From Luteirhabdus pelagi (GTDB lineage: Bacteria > Bacteroidota > Bacteroidia > Flavobacteriales > Flavobacteriaceae), in assembly GCF_016827595.1 (NCBI RefSeq), contig NZ_JAECMS010000001.1:857655-921654 (forward strand): 64,000 bases of DNA, read 5' to 3'. Position 1 is the stretch's first letter; each line of letters opens with the position of its first letter. Below, in pieces: positions 52,058 through 59,509 of this stretch. Position numbers and translations under genes: made by a program. Under the pieces are notes generated by a model that was not told where the DNA came from, searched no databases, and was given only the letters and a program-made list of their open reading frames with translations.

Positions 52058-53737
52058 ATGAACGAAAAGAAAACCTTAGCATTGCGACTCCTTATCCTAC
52101 TGGTCGCAACAGGAATATTCGTAAGCTGCAACAAATCTAGAGATTACAAGAATACGTCGAGAGCTACAGGTTGGAAACTCAACGACAAAGAAGGTGGTTT
52201 CCAGTACAACCCTGAAGCAAAGGAACAGGAAACTGGTCCTGGACTTGTATTTATTGAAGGTGGTACGTTTACCATGGGGCGTGTTCAAGACGATCCTATG
52301 CACGATTGGAATAACACTCCAACCCAACAACACGTTCAGTCTTTCTACATGGACGAAACGGAGGTAACGAACTTGATGTACCTTCAATATCTTGATTGGA
52401 TTAAGGATGTTTTCCCACCAGCAGACGAAAATTACCGTAATATTTATGCAGGAGCACTACCCGATACCTTGGTTTGGAGAAACCGTCTTGGGTATAACGA
52501 GGTAATGACAAACAACTACCTTCGTCACCCTGCCTACGCTCAATATCCCGTAGTAGGAGTTAGTTGGGTACAAGCTGTTGAATTCAGTAACTGGCGTACC
52601 GACCGTGTAAACGAACTTATCTTGGAAGAAGAAGGATTTACCGCTCGTGGTGCACGTTACGACGTTGAACCAGGTGAAACCTTTAGCACACAAACTTATT
52701 TGAATGCTCCTACCATGACCTATGGTGGTAAAGATTCTATTACTCGTGGCGGAAAAAGCTCAGAGCGCTTATTAAGCCGAAACGAAGACAGTACTAATAT
52801 TTATGTTCAACGTAAGGATGGACTGCTATTGCCTTCTTACCGACTTCCAACGGAAGCCGAGTGGGAATATGCAGCCTTAGGCCTAGTTGGACTTCGAAAT
52901 TATAACGTATACCGCGGTCGTAAGAAATATCCATGGGACGGACAATATACACGTTCTGGAAAGCGCCGTAGCCGTGGTGATCAATTAGCGAACTTTAAGC
53001 AAGGTGATGGTGACTATGGAGGAATTGCTGGTTGGAGTGATGATGGCGCCGATATTACAGCTGAAATCAAGTCGTATGAGCCAAACGATTTCGGTTTGTA
53101 CGATATGGCGGGTAACGTAGCCGAATGGGTTGCCGATGTATACCGTCCTATTGTTGACGATGAATTTAACGATTTCAACTACTATCGTGGTAACGTATAT
53201 ACCAAACATGCAATCGACGAAGATGGTAAGGTAAAAGTTGTTACCGCAGATTCTATTCTTTATGACACCTTGAGCAACGGACGCATCGTAGCACGTAATC
53301 TTCCAGGTGAAATTATGGAAGTACCGGTAGGCGACGAGGAAACATACTTAAGAACAAACTTCTCGACTAGTGATAACCGCGACTTCCGTGATGGAGACAA
53401 ACGTTCTACTCGCTACTATCAATCTTTTAACGATTTTGGCGGTGAAACTGAAAACGATGAGAAAGAACGCATGTACAACTCTCCTAAGCATAAAGTATAT
53501 GCTGATAGCACAGGGAAAATGGATATGCAATATGATGAATCCTCAAACCGTACTACACTTATCGATAATGAAGTTCGGGTGTATAAAGGAGGTTCGTGGA
53601 GAGATCGCGATTACTGGTTAGACCCAGCACAGCGCCGTTTCTTCCCACAGGATATGGCAACCGACTATATCGGATTCCGTTGTGCAATGTCTCGTGTTGG
53701 ATCCAAATCCAAAAAAGGAAAACGACCAAGAGATTAA
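52058..53737 (+). CDS. gldJ: Gliding motility lipoprotein GldJ
   Basis: A 559-residue lipoprotein required for gliding and for stability of T9SS components in Flavobacterium. The signal ends VATGIFVSCNK with the lipobox Cys, and GLVFIEGGTFTMGRVQDD opens the formylglycine-generating-enzyme (SUMF1-like) domain; YRLPTEAEWEYAALG, NDFGLYDMAGNVAEWVADVY and VYKGGSWRDRDYWLDPAQRRF are its signatures. The ATG at 52058 is chosen because it yields the signal peptide; the frame runs 10 codons upstream from a TTG. It is divergent from porU, as expected for a shared T9SS/gliding locus. Confidence 0.94.
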   Translation: MNEKKTLALRLLILLVATGIFVSCNKSRDYKNTSRATGWKLNDKEGGFQYNPEAKEQETGPGLVFIEGGTFTMGRVQDDPMHDWNNTPTQQHVQSFYMDETEVTNLMYLQYLDWIKDVFPPADENYRNIYAGALPDTLVWRNRLGYNEVMTNNYLRHPAYAQYPVVGVSWVQAVEFSNWRTDRVNELILEEEGFTARGARYDVEPGETFSTQTYLNAPTMTYGGKDSITRGGKSSERLLSRNEDSTNIYVQRKDGLLLPSYRLPTEAEWEYAALGLVGLRNYNVYRGRKKYPWDGQYTRSGKRRSRGDQLANFKQGDGDYGGIAGWSDDGADITAEIKSYEPNDFGLYDMAGNVAEWVADVYRPIVDDEFNDFNYYRGNVYTKHAIDEDGKVKVVTADSILYDTLSNGRIVARNLPGEIMEVPVGDEETYLRTNFSTSDNRDFRDGDKRSTRYYQSFNDFGGETENDEKERMYNSPKHKVYADSTGKMDMQYDESSNRTTLIDNEVRVYKGGSWRDRDYWLDPAQRRFFPQDMATDYIGFRCAMSRVGSKSKKGKRPRD

Positions 53738-53759
53738 TTTTTTGATAAAATTTTCAAGC

Positions 53760-53792
53760 AAACCCTTCAATCTTACATTGAAGGGTTTTTTT
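53760..53792 (+). terminator. Rho-independent terminator after gldJ
   Basis: AAACCCTTCAAT pairs perfectly with ATTGAAGGGTTT around a 5-nt loop, followed by T's. It separates gldJ from murF. Confidence 0.93.
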
Positions 53793-53809
53793 CATTGTAT
53801 TTTTAAGCT

Positions 53810-55093
53810 ATGAGAATTGAAACCTTACACCAACACTTTTTAGATAGTAACGGCATTTGTACCGACACCCGAAAGATTACGAAAGGCTGTCTGTTTTTTG
53901 CCCTGAAAGGTGACAACTTTAATGGCAACAAGTTTACCGACGAAGCATTAGAAAAAGGGGCTTATAAGGTGGTAATTGACGATATGCGATTCCACCGAAA
54001 CACTGGCGAAACTATCCTCCATGGCGACAGCCTAAGCTTACTTCAACAATTGGCAACTTACCATAGAAAGTGGTTGGGAATCCCCATTGTATCACTTACT
54101 GGAAGTAATGGCAAAACGACCACGAAGGAGCTGATCAGCGCTGTACTTTCGAAGAAATTCAATACAATTGCAACTAAGGGCAACCTAAATAATCATATTG
54201 GCGTACCGCTTACCTTACTTTCAATGGCAAAAGATACTGAAATGGGTATCGTTGAAATGGGCGCGAATCATCAAAAGGAAATTGAAAACTTGTGCAACAT
54301 CGCTTTTCCAGACTACGGCTATATCACCAACTTTGGCAAAGCACATTTAGAGGGCTTCGGAGGAGTTGAAGGAGTTGTAAAAGGAAAGTCGGAACTATAC
54401 CAACATCTTCAGAAGCATGGGAAAAAAGTTTTTGTAAACGGTAACGATTCAAAACAGCTTTCCTTAACGAAACAAATGGACCGGATTGTCTTTGGTAGAA
54501 CCGAAGACTCAGTTATGCCAGTTTTGATTGAAGAAAACGATCTTGGACTAAAATTGAAAGTCGATGACACGGAAATACAGAGCCGTTTGGTGGGACGTTA
54601 TAACTTTGGGAATATTTCTGCCGCAATCGCTATCGGCAATTATTTTGAAGTGCCACTAAAGGCAATTAAGGATGCTATTGAAGAATATGTTCCTTCGAAC
54701 AACCGTTCACAATTAATGGAAAAATGTGGCCATACTATTTTACTGGACGCCTATAATGCCAATCCAACGAGTATGCTCGCTGCATTAGAGAATGTTTTTA
54801 GCAAACAACGCAATAATTTGGTCCTACTGCTAGGCGATATGTTTGAACTGGGAAGGGATGCTGAAGTGGAGCATCAAGCCATCACCGACTTCCTTAAAAA
54901 CAAAACCGAAGCGAAGATCTTTTTAGTAGGCGAAGACTTTTATAAGACAAGCTCGGATGCTTCACATATAGAAAAATTCAGAAGCTTTGAAGATGTAAAG
55001 CAGGTGTTTCCGAAATCGCTCCCCAACCACTCTTTCATCTTGATAAAAGGCTCCAGAGGAATGGCATTGGAACGTATACTTGAATTTATTTGA
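53810..55093 (+). CDS. murF: UDP-MurNAc-tripeptide--D-Ala-D-Ala ligase MurF
   Basis: Completes the UDP-MurNAc-pentapeptide. The 427-residue chain has the MurF N-terminal domain (GICTDTRKITKGCLFFALKGDNFNGNKF), P-loop SLTGSNGKTTTKELI near residue 103, GEMGAN-type VEMGANHQKEIE, and LLDAYNANPTSMLAALENV in the C-terminal domain. It is separated from the dcw cluster and lies after gldJ, an arrangement typical of Flavobacteriaceae. It starts 18 bp after the gldJ terminator; a weak -7-like TATTTTTA is seen at 53798-53805. Confidence 0.96.
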   Translation: MRIETLHQHFLDSNGICTDTRKITKGCLFFALKGDNFNGNKFTDEALEKGAYKVVIDDMRFHRNTGETILHGDSLSLLQQLATYHRKWLGIPIVSLTGSNGKTTTKELISAVLSKKFNTIATKGNLNNHIGVPLTLLSMAKDTEMGIVEMGANHQKEIENLCNIAFPDYGYITNFGKAHLEGFGGVEGVVKGKSELYQHLQKHGKKVFVNGNDSKQLSLTKQMDRIVFGRTEDSVMPVLIEENDLGLKLKVDDTEIQSRLVGRYNFGNISAAIAIGNYFEVPLKAIKDAIEEYVPSNNRSQLMEKCGHTILLDAYNANPTSMLAALENVFSKQRNNLVLLLGDMFELGRDAEVEHQAITDFLKNKTEAKIFLVGEDFYKTSSDASHIEKFRSFEDVKQVFPKSLPNHSFILIKGSRGMALERILEFI

Positions 55094-55094
55094 T

Positions 55095-55131
55095 AAAAAA
55101 ATCCCGAGTCAATTTACTCGGGATTTTTACT
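55095..55131. terminator. Bidirectional terminator between murF and the tRNA locus
   Basis: AAATCCCGAGT and ACTCGGGATTT form an 11-bp stem with A/T-runs on both sides. It ends murF on the plus strand and the nested tRNA transcript on the minus strand. A near-identical copy is at 55566-55597. Confidence 0.9.
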
Positions 55132-55189
55132 TAAAAGTGGGTCATACTGGATTCGAACCAGTGACTTCTACCCTGTCAAGGTAACACTC

Positions 55190-55222
55190 CCCGCCCGAAC
55201 GTAGCTGTTCGGTACGGGCGGG
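55190..55222. repeat. GC-rich hairpin in the tRNA insertion
   Basis: CCCGCCCGAACG (55190-55201) can pair with the CGGTACGGGCGGG stretch (55210-55222) around AGCTGTT; the stem is imperfect because of an inserted TA. It abuts the D-stem 3' arm of the interrupted tRNA. Confidence 0.7.
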
Positions 55223-55241
55223 TGAACCATGCCTGCCTTTG

Positions 55242-55316
55242 TGAAGTGTATTGGATTCGAACCAATGACCCCCACCCTGTCAAGGTGGTGCTCTGAACCA
55301 ACTGAGCTAACACTCC
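55242..55316 (-). tRNA. tRNA-Val (anticodon GAC), intact, nested inside another tRNA gene
   Basis: A complete 75-nt cloverleaf: acceptor GGAGTGT with ACACTTC (one G-T), D-arm GCTC...GAGC with loop AGTTGGTTCA, anticodon arm CCACC-TTGACAG-GGTGG (anticodon GAC), variable GGGTC, T-arm ATTGG-TTCGAAT-CCAAT, discriminator A; CCA is not encoded. It is flanked by inverted arms GCCTGCC (55231-55237) and GGCAGGC (55328-55334). Confidence 0.93.
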
Positions 55317-55360
55317 AGTTCGTAATAGGCAGGCAACTGAGTTAATGACCCAAGCGCCGA

Positions 55361-55368
55361 CAAAAATA
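55361..55368 (-). promoter_or_regulatory. -7 promoter box of the nested tRNA locus
   Basis: TATTTTTG on the minus strand, 9 bp upstream of the first base of the interrupted tRNA's 5' half. The promoter therefore belongs to the outer tRNA. Confidence 0.65.
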
Positions 55369-55466
55369 CTATTTTTTGGAATGGCAATAAAGTTTTCAAG
55401 GAAGTTATGGAAAAGAAAACTACAGGGATTACTCCCGCCATCCCAGGGCGAGACCGCTCTTGCAAA

Positions 55467-55486
55467 CCTGCCTGCCGCAGGCAAGG
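55467..55486. repeat. CCTGCCTGCC/GCAGGCAAGG palindrome copy
   Basis: A slightly degenerate 20-bp member of the palindrome family seen at 277-296 and 590-609. It lies in the non-coding stretch 55369-55565, which also has GC-rich repeat-like sequence (GGGATTACTCCCGCC, TGCTTCGCAAAC) and no convincing gene. Confidence 0.75.
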
Positions 55487-55565
55487 TACAAATCCCCGCT
55501 TGCTTCGCAAACAGTATTTTTTCATCCCGACTCCTTTCAAAAACGAGTTTTTGACGTTACGGAAT

Positions 55566-55597
55566 AAAAAAATCCCGAGTCAATGACTCGGGATTTG
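55566..55597 (-). terminator. Terminator downstream of the tRNA 3'-end fragment
   Basis: AAATCCCGAGT and ACTCGGGATTT flank a 4-nt loop; a T-run follows on the minus strand. It is nearly the same as 55095-55131, suggesting both tRNA units derive from a duplicated unit. Confidence 0.85.
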
Positions 55598-55606
55598 TGC
55601 TTGAAG

Positions 55607-55628
55607 TGGGCGCGAAGGGATTCGAACC
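55607..55628 (-). pseudogene. tRNA 3'-end fragment, likely att site of the island
   Basis: On the minus strand GG-TTCGAAT-CCCTT-CGCGCCC-A is the T-loop, T-stem 3' arm, acceptor 3' arm and discriminator of a tRNA whose acceptor 5' arm would read GGGCGCG. Upstream the match breaks off inside the T-stem (GTAGG instead of AAGGG) and AT-rich island DNA follows. This is the footprint left when an element integrates into a tRNA 3' end. The tRNA identity cannot be told from this part. Confidence 0.75.
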
Positions 55629-55776
55629 TACACTTTAAGCTATTGTTTTACAGATACTTGCGTTTCTTATTTTTTTCTTGTTGACCGAATTGTAGACCTA
55701 ATAGCCTATTTAACTTTCGTAATATCCAAATATAATTATTTATAGCTAAATAATATTATTGTGCTCTATAAGGCTA

Positions 55777-56142
55777 CTAAACAATGCCCGAAGTATCCAT
55801 TTTCCTATGTATATATTTTGAAAGCATAAGCGTAGCCATTATTAGGTTAATAACTAGAAAGAGAGAGCCAACAAGAAGAAGGTTCCAAAAATTATTTACC
55901 GGCTCGGAAAACTCAGATATTTCAGAAACAAGGGCCAAAGCGAAGAATAGGTTTATCATGATTATTGCAACCGATACAATAATTCCCACCAATACCTTAC
56001 CAGTAAAAATTAGTAAAGCCAAAACGCCTAAAAGACAAAGTGCTACAGGATTAAAAAGGTTGGATGTTAAGGACCAGTAGTAAATTGTTGCACAGAGGAA
56101 ATAAATTTCGGGACCTAGGGAGATTATCTCTTTTCTATTTAT
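55777..56142 (-). CDS. Small polytopic membrane protein, apparent ATA start
   Basis: The reading frame is open from 56172 to the stop at 55777 without any in-frame ATG or GTG. The natural start appears to be ATA at 56140-56142 (INRKEIISLGPE), where M is expected; a TTG at 56022 would give 81 residues but cut through a hydrophobic helix. With the longer start there are about 121 residues and three to four helices (PEIYFLCATIYYW, PVALCLLGVLALLIF, VGIIVSVAIIMINLFFALAL, LLLVGSLFLVINLIMATLML). Function unknown. Either a non-standard start or a gene whose start codon has mutated. Confidence 0.5.
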   Translation of the reverse strand: MNRKEIISLGPEIYFLCATIYYWSLTSNLFNPVALCLLGVLALLIFTGKVLVGIIVSVAIIMINLFFALALVSEISEFSEPVNNFWNLLLVGSLFLVINLIMATLMLSKYIHRKMDTSGIV

Positions 56143-56257
56143 ATTGTTGTTATATAAATAAGTAACCCAAGTTTAATCTAGAAAGTTGTTTATATCATTA
56201 GCTGATAAGCTTATAATCTTTAAAATACCATGTCTCAGAATACTCTCTCAAGAGCCA

Positions 56258-56563
56258 TCAATCTCGCCTAGGGATTTTTCTTAAAAGTTCTGCATTTTGA
56301 TTTTGTTCAGCACCATATGTCATTACTAGTGTCCCTTTTGAACCGTCTTTAGCCTTTATTGCAAAAACCGCTACCTCATCATCTGGATCCGTCGCTCCCT
56401 CAAAACGATAATAGTCTATTATCAAAAGATCTAATGGCTGATATTCTTTCCTAGAAAAGTTTCCAATAATCTTATCATCCTCCGCTTCAAAATCTTCCTC
56501 GTATCCATTTTCAGTAAAGAAATCTACAGCTTCCGATAAGGTTTCGAAATCCATTCGGTTCAT
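56258..56563 (-). CDS. Small acidic hypothetical protein
   Basis: A 101-residue soluble protein beginning MNRMDFETLSEAVDFFTENGYEEDFE, with a central PLDLLIIDYYRFEGATDPDDEVAVFAIKAKDGSKGTLVMTYGAE. I recall similar small Bacteroidota proteins, sometimes mislabelled 'phosphoribosylpyrophosphate synthetase', with this R-F-E-G-x-T-x-P-D-D core; there is no PRPP-binding motif here, so that name should not be used. Function unknown. It stands alone between two non-coding gaps. Confidence 0.7.
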   Translation of the reverse strand: MNRMDFETLSEAVDFFTENGYEEDFEAEDDKIIGNFSRKEYQPLDLLIIDYYRFEGATDPDDEVAVFAIKAKDGSKGTLVMTYGAEQNQNAELLRKIPRRD

Positions 56564-56702
56564 AACACATAATTTTATTTAAATATATGACATATTTTTT
56601 AATCGATTACTCGAGTATATAGATGGTGCCATAAGTTCCCTAAACGGAAATTTCCAATTTTCAGGATAATTGAATACAAAAAAAGAGAGTGGCAGGTCTT
56701 CC

Positions 56703-58184
56703 TTAGTCCGCCTTAATCAACTCGATGTTTAACATTGTGGCATCTCCCAACGCAACTAAGCCGGAACCATTAGCAGCATCGGTGCAAACATAAAGCTGTT
56801 GCCAAGCATTAAAGTGCACGATTTTTGAGATTTGAACCGTTTGTCGGTCTCCATTTCCGATAAAGGCATATCCACTGCTTCCAGGAATAAAGTTGGAATT
56901 ATGACCTCTTGCCAACCGGAACTTGATATTTTCATCACTACCTCCAGATTTAGTTACTGTCACCGTAAAAGTTATCCTATATGTACCCGCCGTCGTAAAC
57001 TGAACATTATTGTTATTTATATTCAGGTTTTCAGACACCTCTATACTTCCAAATGAAATAGGATTCCAGGACACTAAGTTCTGATCGCTACTAGCATAAA
57101 TATCTGCATATGCCAATTGCGAAGTTGCAGACATATCGGCCCAAGAAGTATTTCCATTTGCATCGGAGACCAAAACCTTTCCTTCTCCGTGTGTTCCATC
57201 CGCCAATTGGAGCGAACTGTTTTCCATTTTAAGCTTTCCTTGCTGGATTTTGATATTACCATGCACCTCCAGCTTCTCGGTTGGATTAGTAGTACCGATT
57301 CCCACCTTGGTTGCTGCCCAGTCGGTAGCATCCGTAATATCGTTACCAAGAATAATAGTATTCACCTGAGTTGCTTCAGAACCATATCCCAAGGCCATGG
57401 AATACTGACCGCTGGCGGTTGCAGAAACCCCCAATGCAGTACTGTTCTCACCAGTAGCCGTACTATGCGTTCCTAATGCCATAGCATTATTGTTACCGCT
57501 TGTGGAGGCATTCTTTCCAATCGCAACGGACTGAAAGCTTGTGGCCGAAGCAGAGTCGCCAAGCGCAACAGTGCTATTGGCATTACTTGCATTTGCATTA
57601 TATCCAATTGCCGTGGAGCGGAAGCCAGTAGCAGTTGTAGAAGGTCCTATAGCCACAGCCTCATTACTGACAGATGCATCAGCATTCGTTCCCAAAGCCA
57701 ATGAATTATTTGGGTTTGCCTCAGCATTATTACCAAAAGCCAAACCACCATTAGGGTGTATTAGTCCCATCTCATTATTATTCACCCGAAATTGGAGGGA
57801 TTGATAGTTGGTGCTACCGATAAATTCACTACCTGAAAGGTCATCACCCTCTTTAGACCATTTATCATCCGAGCCACCGGTACTTCCTGACCCCCCAGTA
57901 CCTGTATTAAATACGATCCAATCTGAACCATCCCAAAAATAAAAGCCTGGGGAAATACCAATATCTTCTGTAGTATTATAAACCATTAAGCCTTCCGCAG
58001 GATTCTGGATAGTAACAACATCCGTTGTACTAGTCAACCCTACACGAGGAATCAACATTCCCTTGTTAGTAGCTTGAACATCCAAGATACTAGAAGGATC
58101 AGGCGTTGTTGTATTGATACCAACTTGAGCAGTACCAAGAAATGAAGTCAATAATAGAATTACGAGGAGAGATTTCGATTTCAT
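56703..58184 (-). CDS. Secreted YadA-head-like repeat protein
   Basis: A 493-residue secreted protein. Signal peptide MKSKSLLVILLLTSFLGTAQ, then VGINTTTPDPSSILDVQATNKG, a start common in Bacteroidota surface and phage-tail-like proteins. Residues ~145-280 form YadA-head repeats of 14-16 residues: NSLALGTNADAS, NEAVAIGPSTTAT, STAIGYNANAS, STVALGDSASAT, QSVAIGKNAST, NAMALGTHSTAT, NSTALGVSATAS, YSMALGYGSEAT, predicting a trimeric left-handed beta-roll. KVGIGTTNPTEKLEVHG follows, and the last ~130 residues may be a C1q/TNF-like jelly roll. There is no YadA membrane anchor and no clear T9SS domain. Perhaps an adhesin-like surface fibre. Confidence 0.8.
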   Translation of the reverse strand: MKSKSLLVILLLTSFLGTAQVGINTTTPDPSSILDVQATNKGMLIPRVGLTSTTDVVTIQNPAEGLMVYNTTEDIGISPGFYFWDGSDWIVFNTGTGGSGSTGGSDDKWSKEGDDLSGSEFIGSTNYQSLQFRVNNNEMGLIHPNGGLAFGNNAEANPNNSLALGTNADASVSNEAVAIGPSTTATGFRSTAIGYNANASNANSTVALGDSASATSFQSVAIGKNASTSGNNNAMALGTHSTATGENSTALGVSATASGQYSMALGYGSEATQVNTIILGNDITDATDWAATKVGIGTTNPTEKLEVHGNIKIQQGKLKMENSSLQLADGTHGEGKVLVSDANGNTSWADMSATSQLAYADIYASSDQNLVSWNPISFGSIEVSENLNINNNNVQFTTAGTYRITFTVTVTKSGGSDENIKFRLARGHNSNFIPGSSGYAFIGNGDRQTVQISKIVHFNAWQQLYVCTDAANGSGLVALGDATMLNIELIKAD

Positions 58185-58523
58185 AAGTTAGTCTAATTTG
58201 GGACGACAAAACTAGGGGACGAAATGTCTTCAGCATGAATAGTTGAAAAGTTTTCGACAAGGATATGAAATCATCGATGAAATACACTTTTTTTAACCAT
58301 AAATTCGATTAACGGTATGATTTTAAGTATTTTCCTACTAAAATTATCGTCATTATTACGATCTTATGTGGTCTCTTTAAGTTGTTATGAAAGAAAACTT
58401 GTACTAACAACAAAGTATTGGTCATCTGTAGAATTGGATGCGAAAATGGAGTAGAGGCGAAAGGTTACTTAACCTAAATTATTCAAACTGTATCATTTTC
58501 TTTTAGGCATAACCGAATCTATA
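58185..58523. other. Non-coding gap of 339 bp
   Basis: Upstream region of the YadA-like gene. No reading frame, tRNA, clear terminator or repeat that I can support; it presumably holds that gene's promoter, but I see no good TAnnTTTG box. Confidence 0.5.
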
Positions 58524-59108
58524 TCAATCAACTATTTGAGGAACCGCTTCGTTTGATCTGATTAACCACTTATCGTCATATATGTTTTTGTAAACAATCT
58601 CAATTACCGAGGTTGCCCTTTCGCTTACCTCTCTGCTGCCAACCTCATAAGGAAATTTGAACAACCGACTTAGTGCGACCCTAGAGGTAGTATCCGTTAT
58701 TTTCTCAAATATCTTGACTCTATCATTCTGCGAAATTATAGAGCCGGTATATAGTCTATTGAAATAGGTTGTCTCTTCCTTCTGATAACCAGGAACCCGT
58801 GATATATAGGAATATGGATCTAAGTCATAAGAATTTCCATTTTCAACAATCCTAACTTCATCAATAAATGCAGGCCCTAGCCCTTGATTTATCACAAATA
58901 AATTCTCCTTTACGCCTATACTATCTTGTGAAATACTGTATCCGATTCTTAGGCTCGGCATCACTGACGCCTTCTGTTCCTTTCGAATAAGGTTGGTCTG
59001 GTAGAATATCATGAAAAGCGTACCCAAGCTCACAATAATTGCTGAAATACTAACAACCCTATCAGCGTTCCATTTACTTATCGAAGCGAAATACTTTTTC
59101 TTTTCCAA
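58524..59108 (-). CDS. Hypothetical single-pass membrane protein
   Basis: A 194-residue protein: basic N-terminus MEKKKYFASISKWNADR, one helix VVSISAIIVSLGTLFMIFY (about 18-36), then a soluble domain starting NLIRKEQKASVMPSLRIGYS with ENLFVINQGLGPAFIDEVRIVENG. The helix followed by Q-T-N-L-I-R-K-E-Q is a layout common in Bacteroidota proteins of unknown function. The soluble part is probably beta-rich. No known motif. Confidence 0.7.
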   Translation of the reverse strand: MEKKKYFASISKWNADRVVSISAIIVSLGTLFMIFYQTNLIRKEQKASVMPSLRIGYSISQDSIGVKENLFVINQGLGPAFIDEVRIVENGNSYDLDPYSYISRVPGYQKEETTYFNRLYTGSIISQNDRVKIFEKITDTTSRVALSRLFKFPYEVGSREVSERATSVIEIVYKNIYDDKWLIRSNEAVPQIVD

Positions 59109-59341
59109 ATCCGAAATTTATAAATTATCAAAACCACAACGGATACGTTAAGTGGCTCGACTACCAATTTACACAATTTTGATTTAGCAGTTTTTACCCA
59201 CGTTCTAGAATGGAAAGGATACAACCAAATCTAACGTAAAAGAACGACCTCCAATAATCCATTGTACTCAAGAAAAGTGAATATCGAGGTGTACTATATT
59301 TCAATATTGATGTAAAAAATACTTGAGAAAATAGTAAAATG

Positions 59342-59506
59342 TCACTTTGTGACAGCATGTTCTATATCAACGGATTCCCTATGTCCTAGTTGGAGACTGA
59401 GTGAAGTACCTCCCACCATTCTAAAATTATCAAATTCCTCGGCAACCATTAATTTTGTAAGCGCATCCCACAGGCTTTTGGAAACGGTATTCAAATATAA
59501 TTTCAT
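59342..59506 (-). pseudogene. Truncated AbiEii-type nucleotidyltransferase toxin (54 codons)
   Basis: The frame starts with ATG at 59504-59506, 3 bp after the antitoxin-like gene stop, and ends at TGA 59342-59344. The translation begins MKLYLNTVSKSLWDAL and ends MVGGTSLSLQLGHRESVDIEHAVTK. The GGTSLSLQLGHRESVDI core is the start of the AbiEii/AbiGii nucleotidyltransferase domain (GG-[ST]-x-L plus D-x-D), but it is cut right after the first Asp: the expected second Asp (DID) reads E and the rest of the ~250-residue domain is missing. So the toxin is dead here. I found this frame by reading the sequence; it is too short for usual gene calls. Confidence 0.75.
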
Positions 59507-59509
59507 ACG

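Larger units (their letters stand above)
55138..55351 (-). tRNA. Interrupted tRNA-Val(GAC): halves split in the D-loop by 144 bp
   Basis: On the minus strand the 5' half (55351-55334) is acceptor GGGTCAT, TA, D-stem ACTC, D-loop AGTTG. The 3' half (55189-55138) is D-stem GAGT, G, anticodon arm TTACC-TTGACAG-GGTAG (anticodon GAC), AAGTC, T-arm ACTGG-TTCGAAT-CCAGT, acceptor ATGACCC and discriminator A. All four stems pair across the gap. The 144-bp insertion (55190-55333) holds a second complete tRNA-Val and GC-rich inverted repeats. A -7 box lies 10 bp upstream and a terminator follows, so it looks transcribed. It may be a pseudogene, or the halves may join; the latter is speculation. Confidence 0.8.

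Noticed and set aside
55138-55200. Reading 55138-55190 as a separate complete tRNA
   Set aside because: It lacks acceptor 5' arm and D-stem 5' arm locally; the bases before GTTACC resemble GGAGTG of the inner tRNA only by chance, whereas the true 5' half is at 55334-55351.
55176-55540. Open frames of 77-102 codons over the tRNA locus
   Set aside because: They run through tRNA-Val, the split tRNA and GC-rich palindromes; structural RNA explains the sequence.
55784-56080. Plus-strand frame of 98 codons
   Set aside because: Antisense to the membrane-protein frame, whose hydrophobic-helix pattern is far more protein-like.
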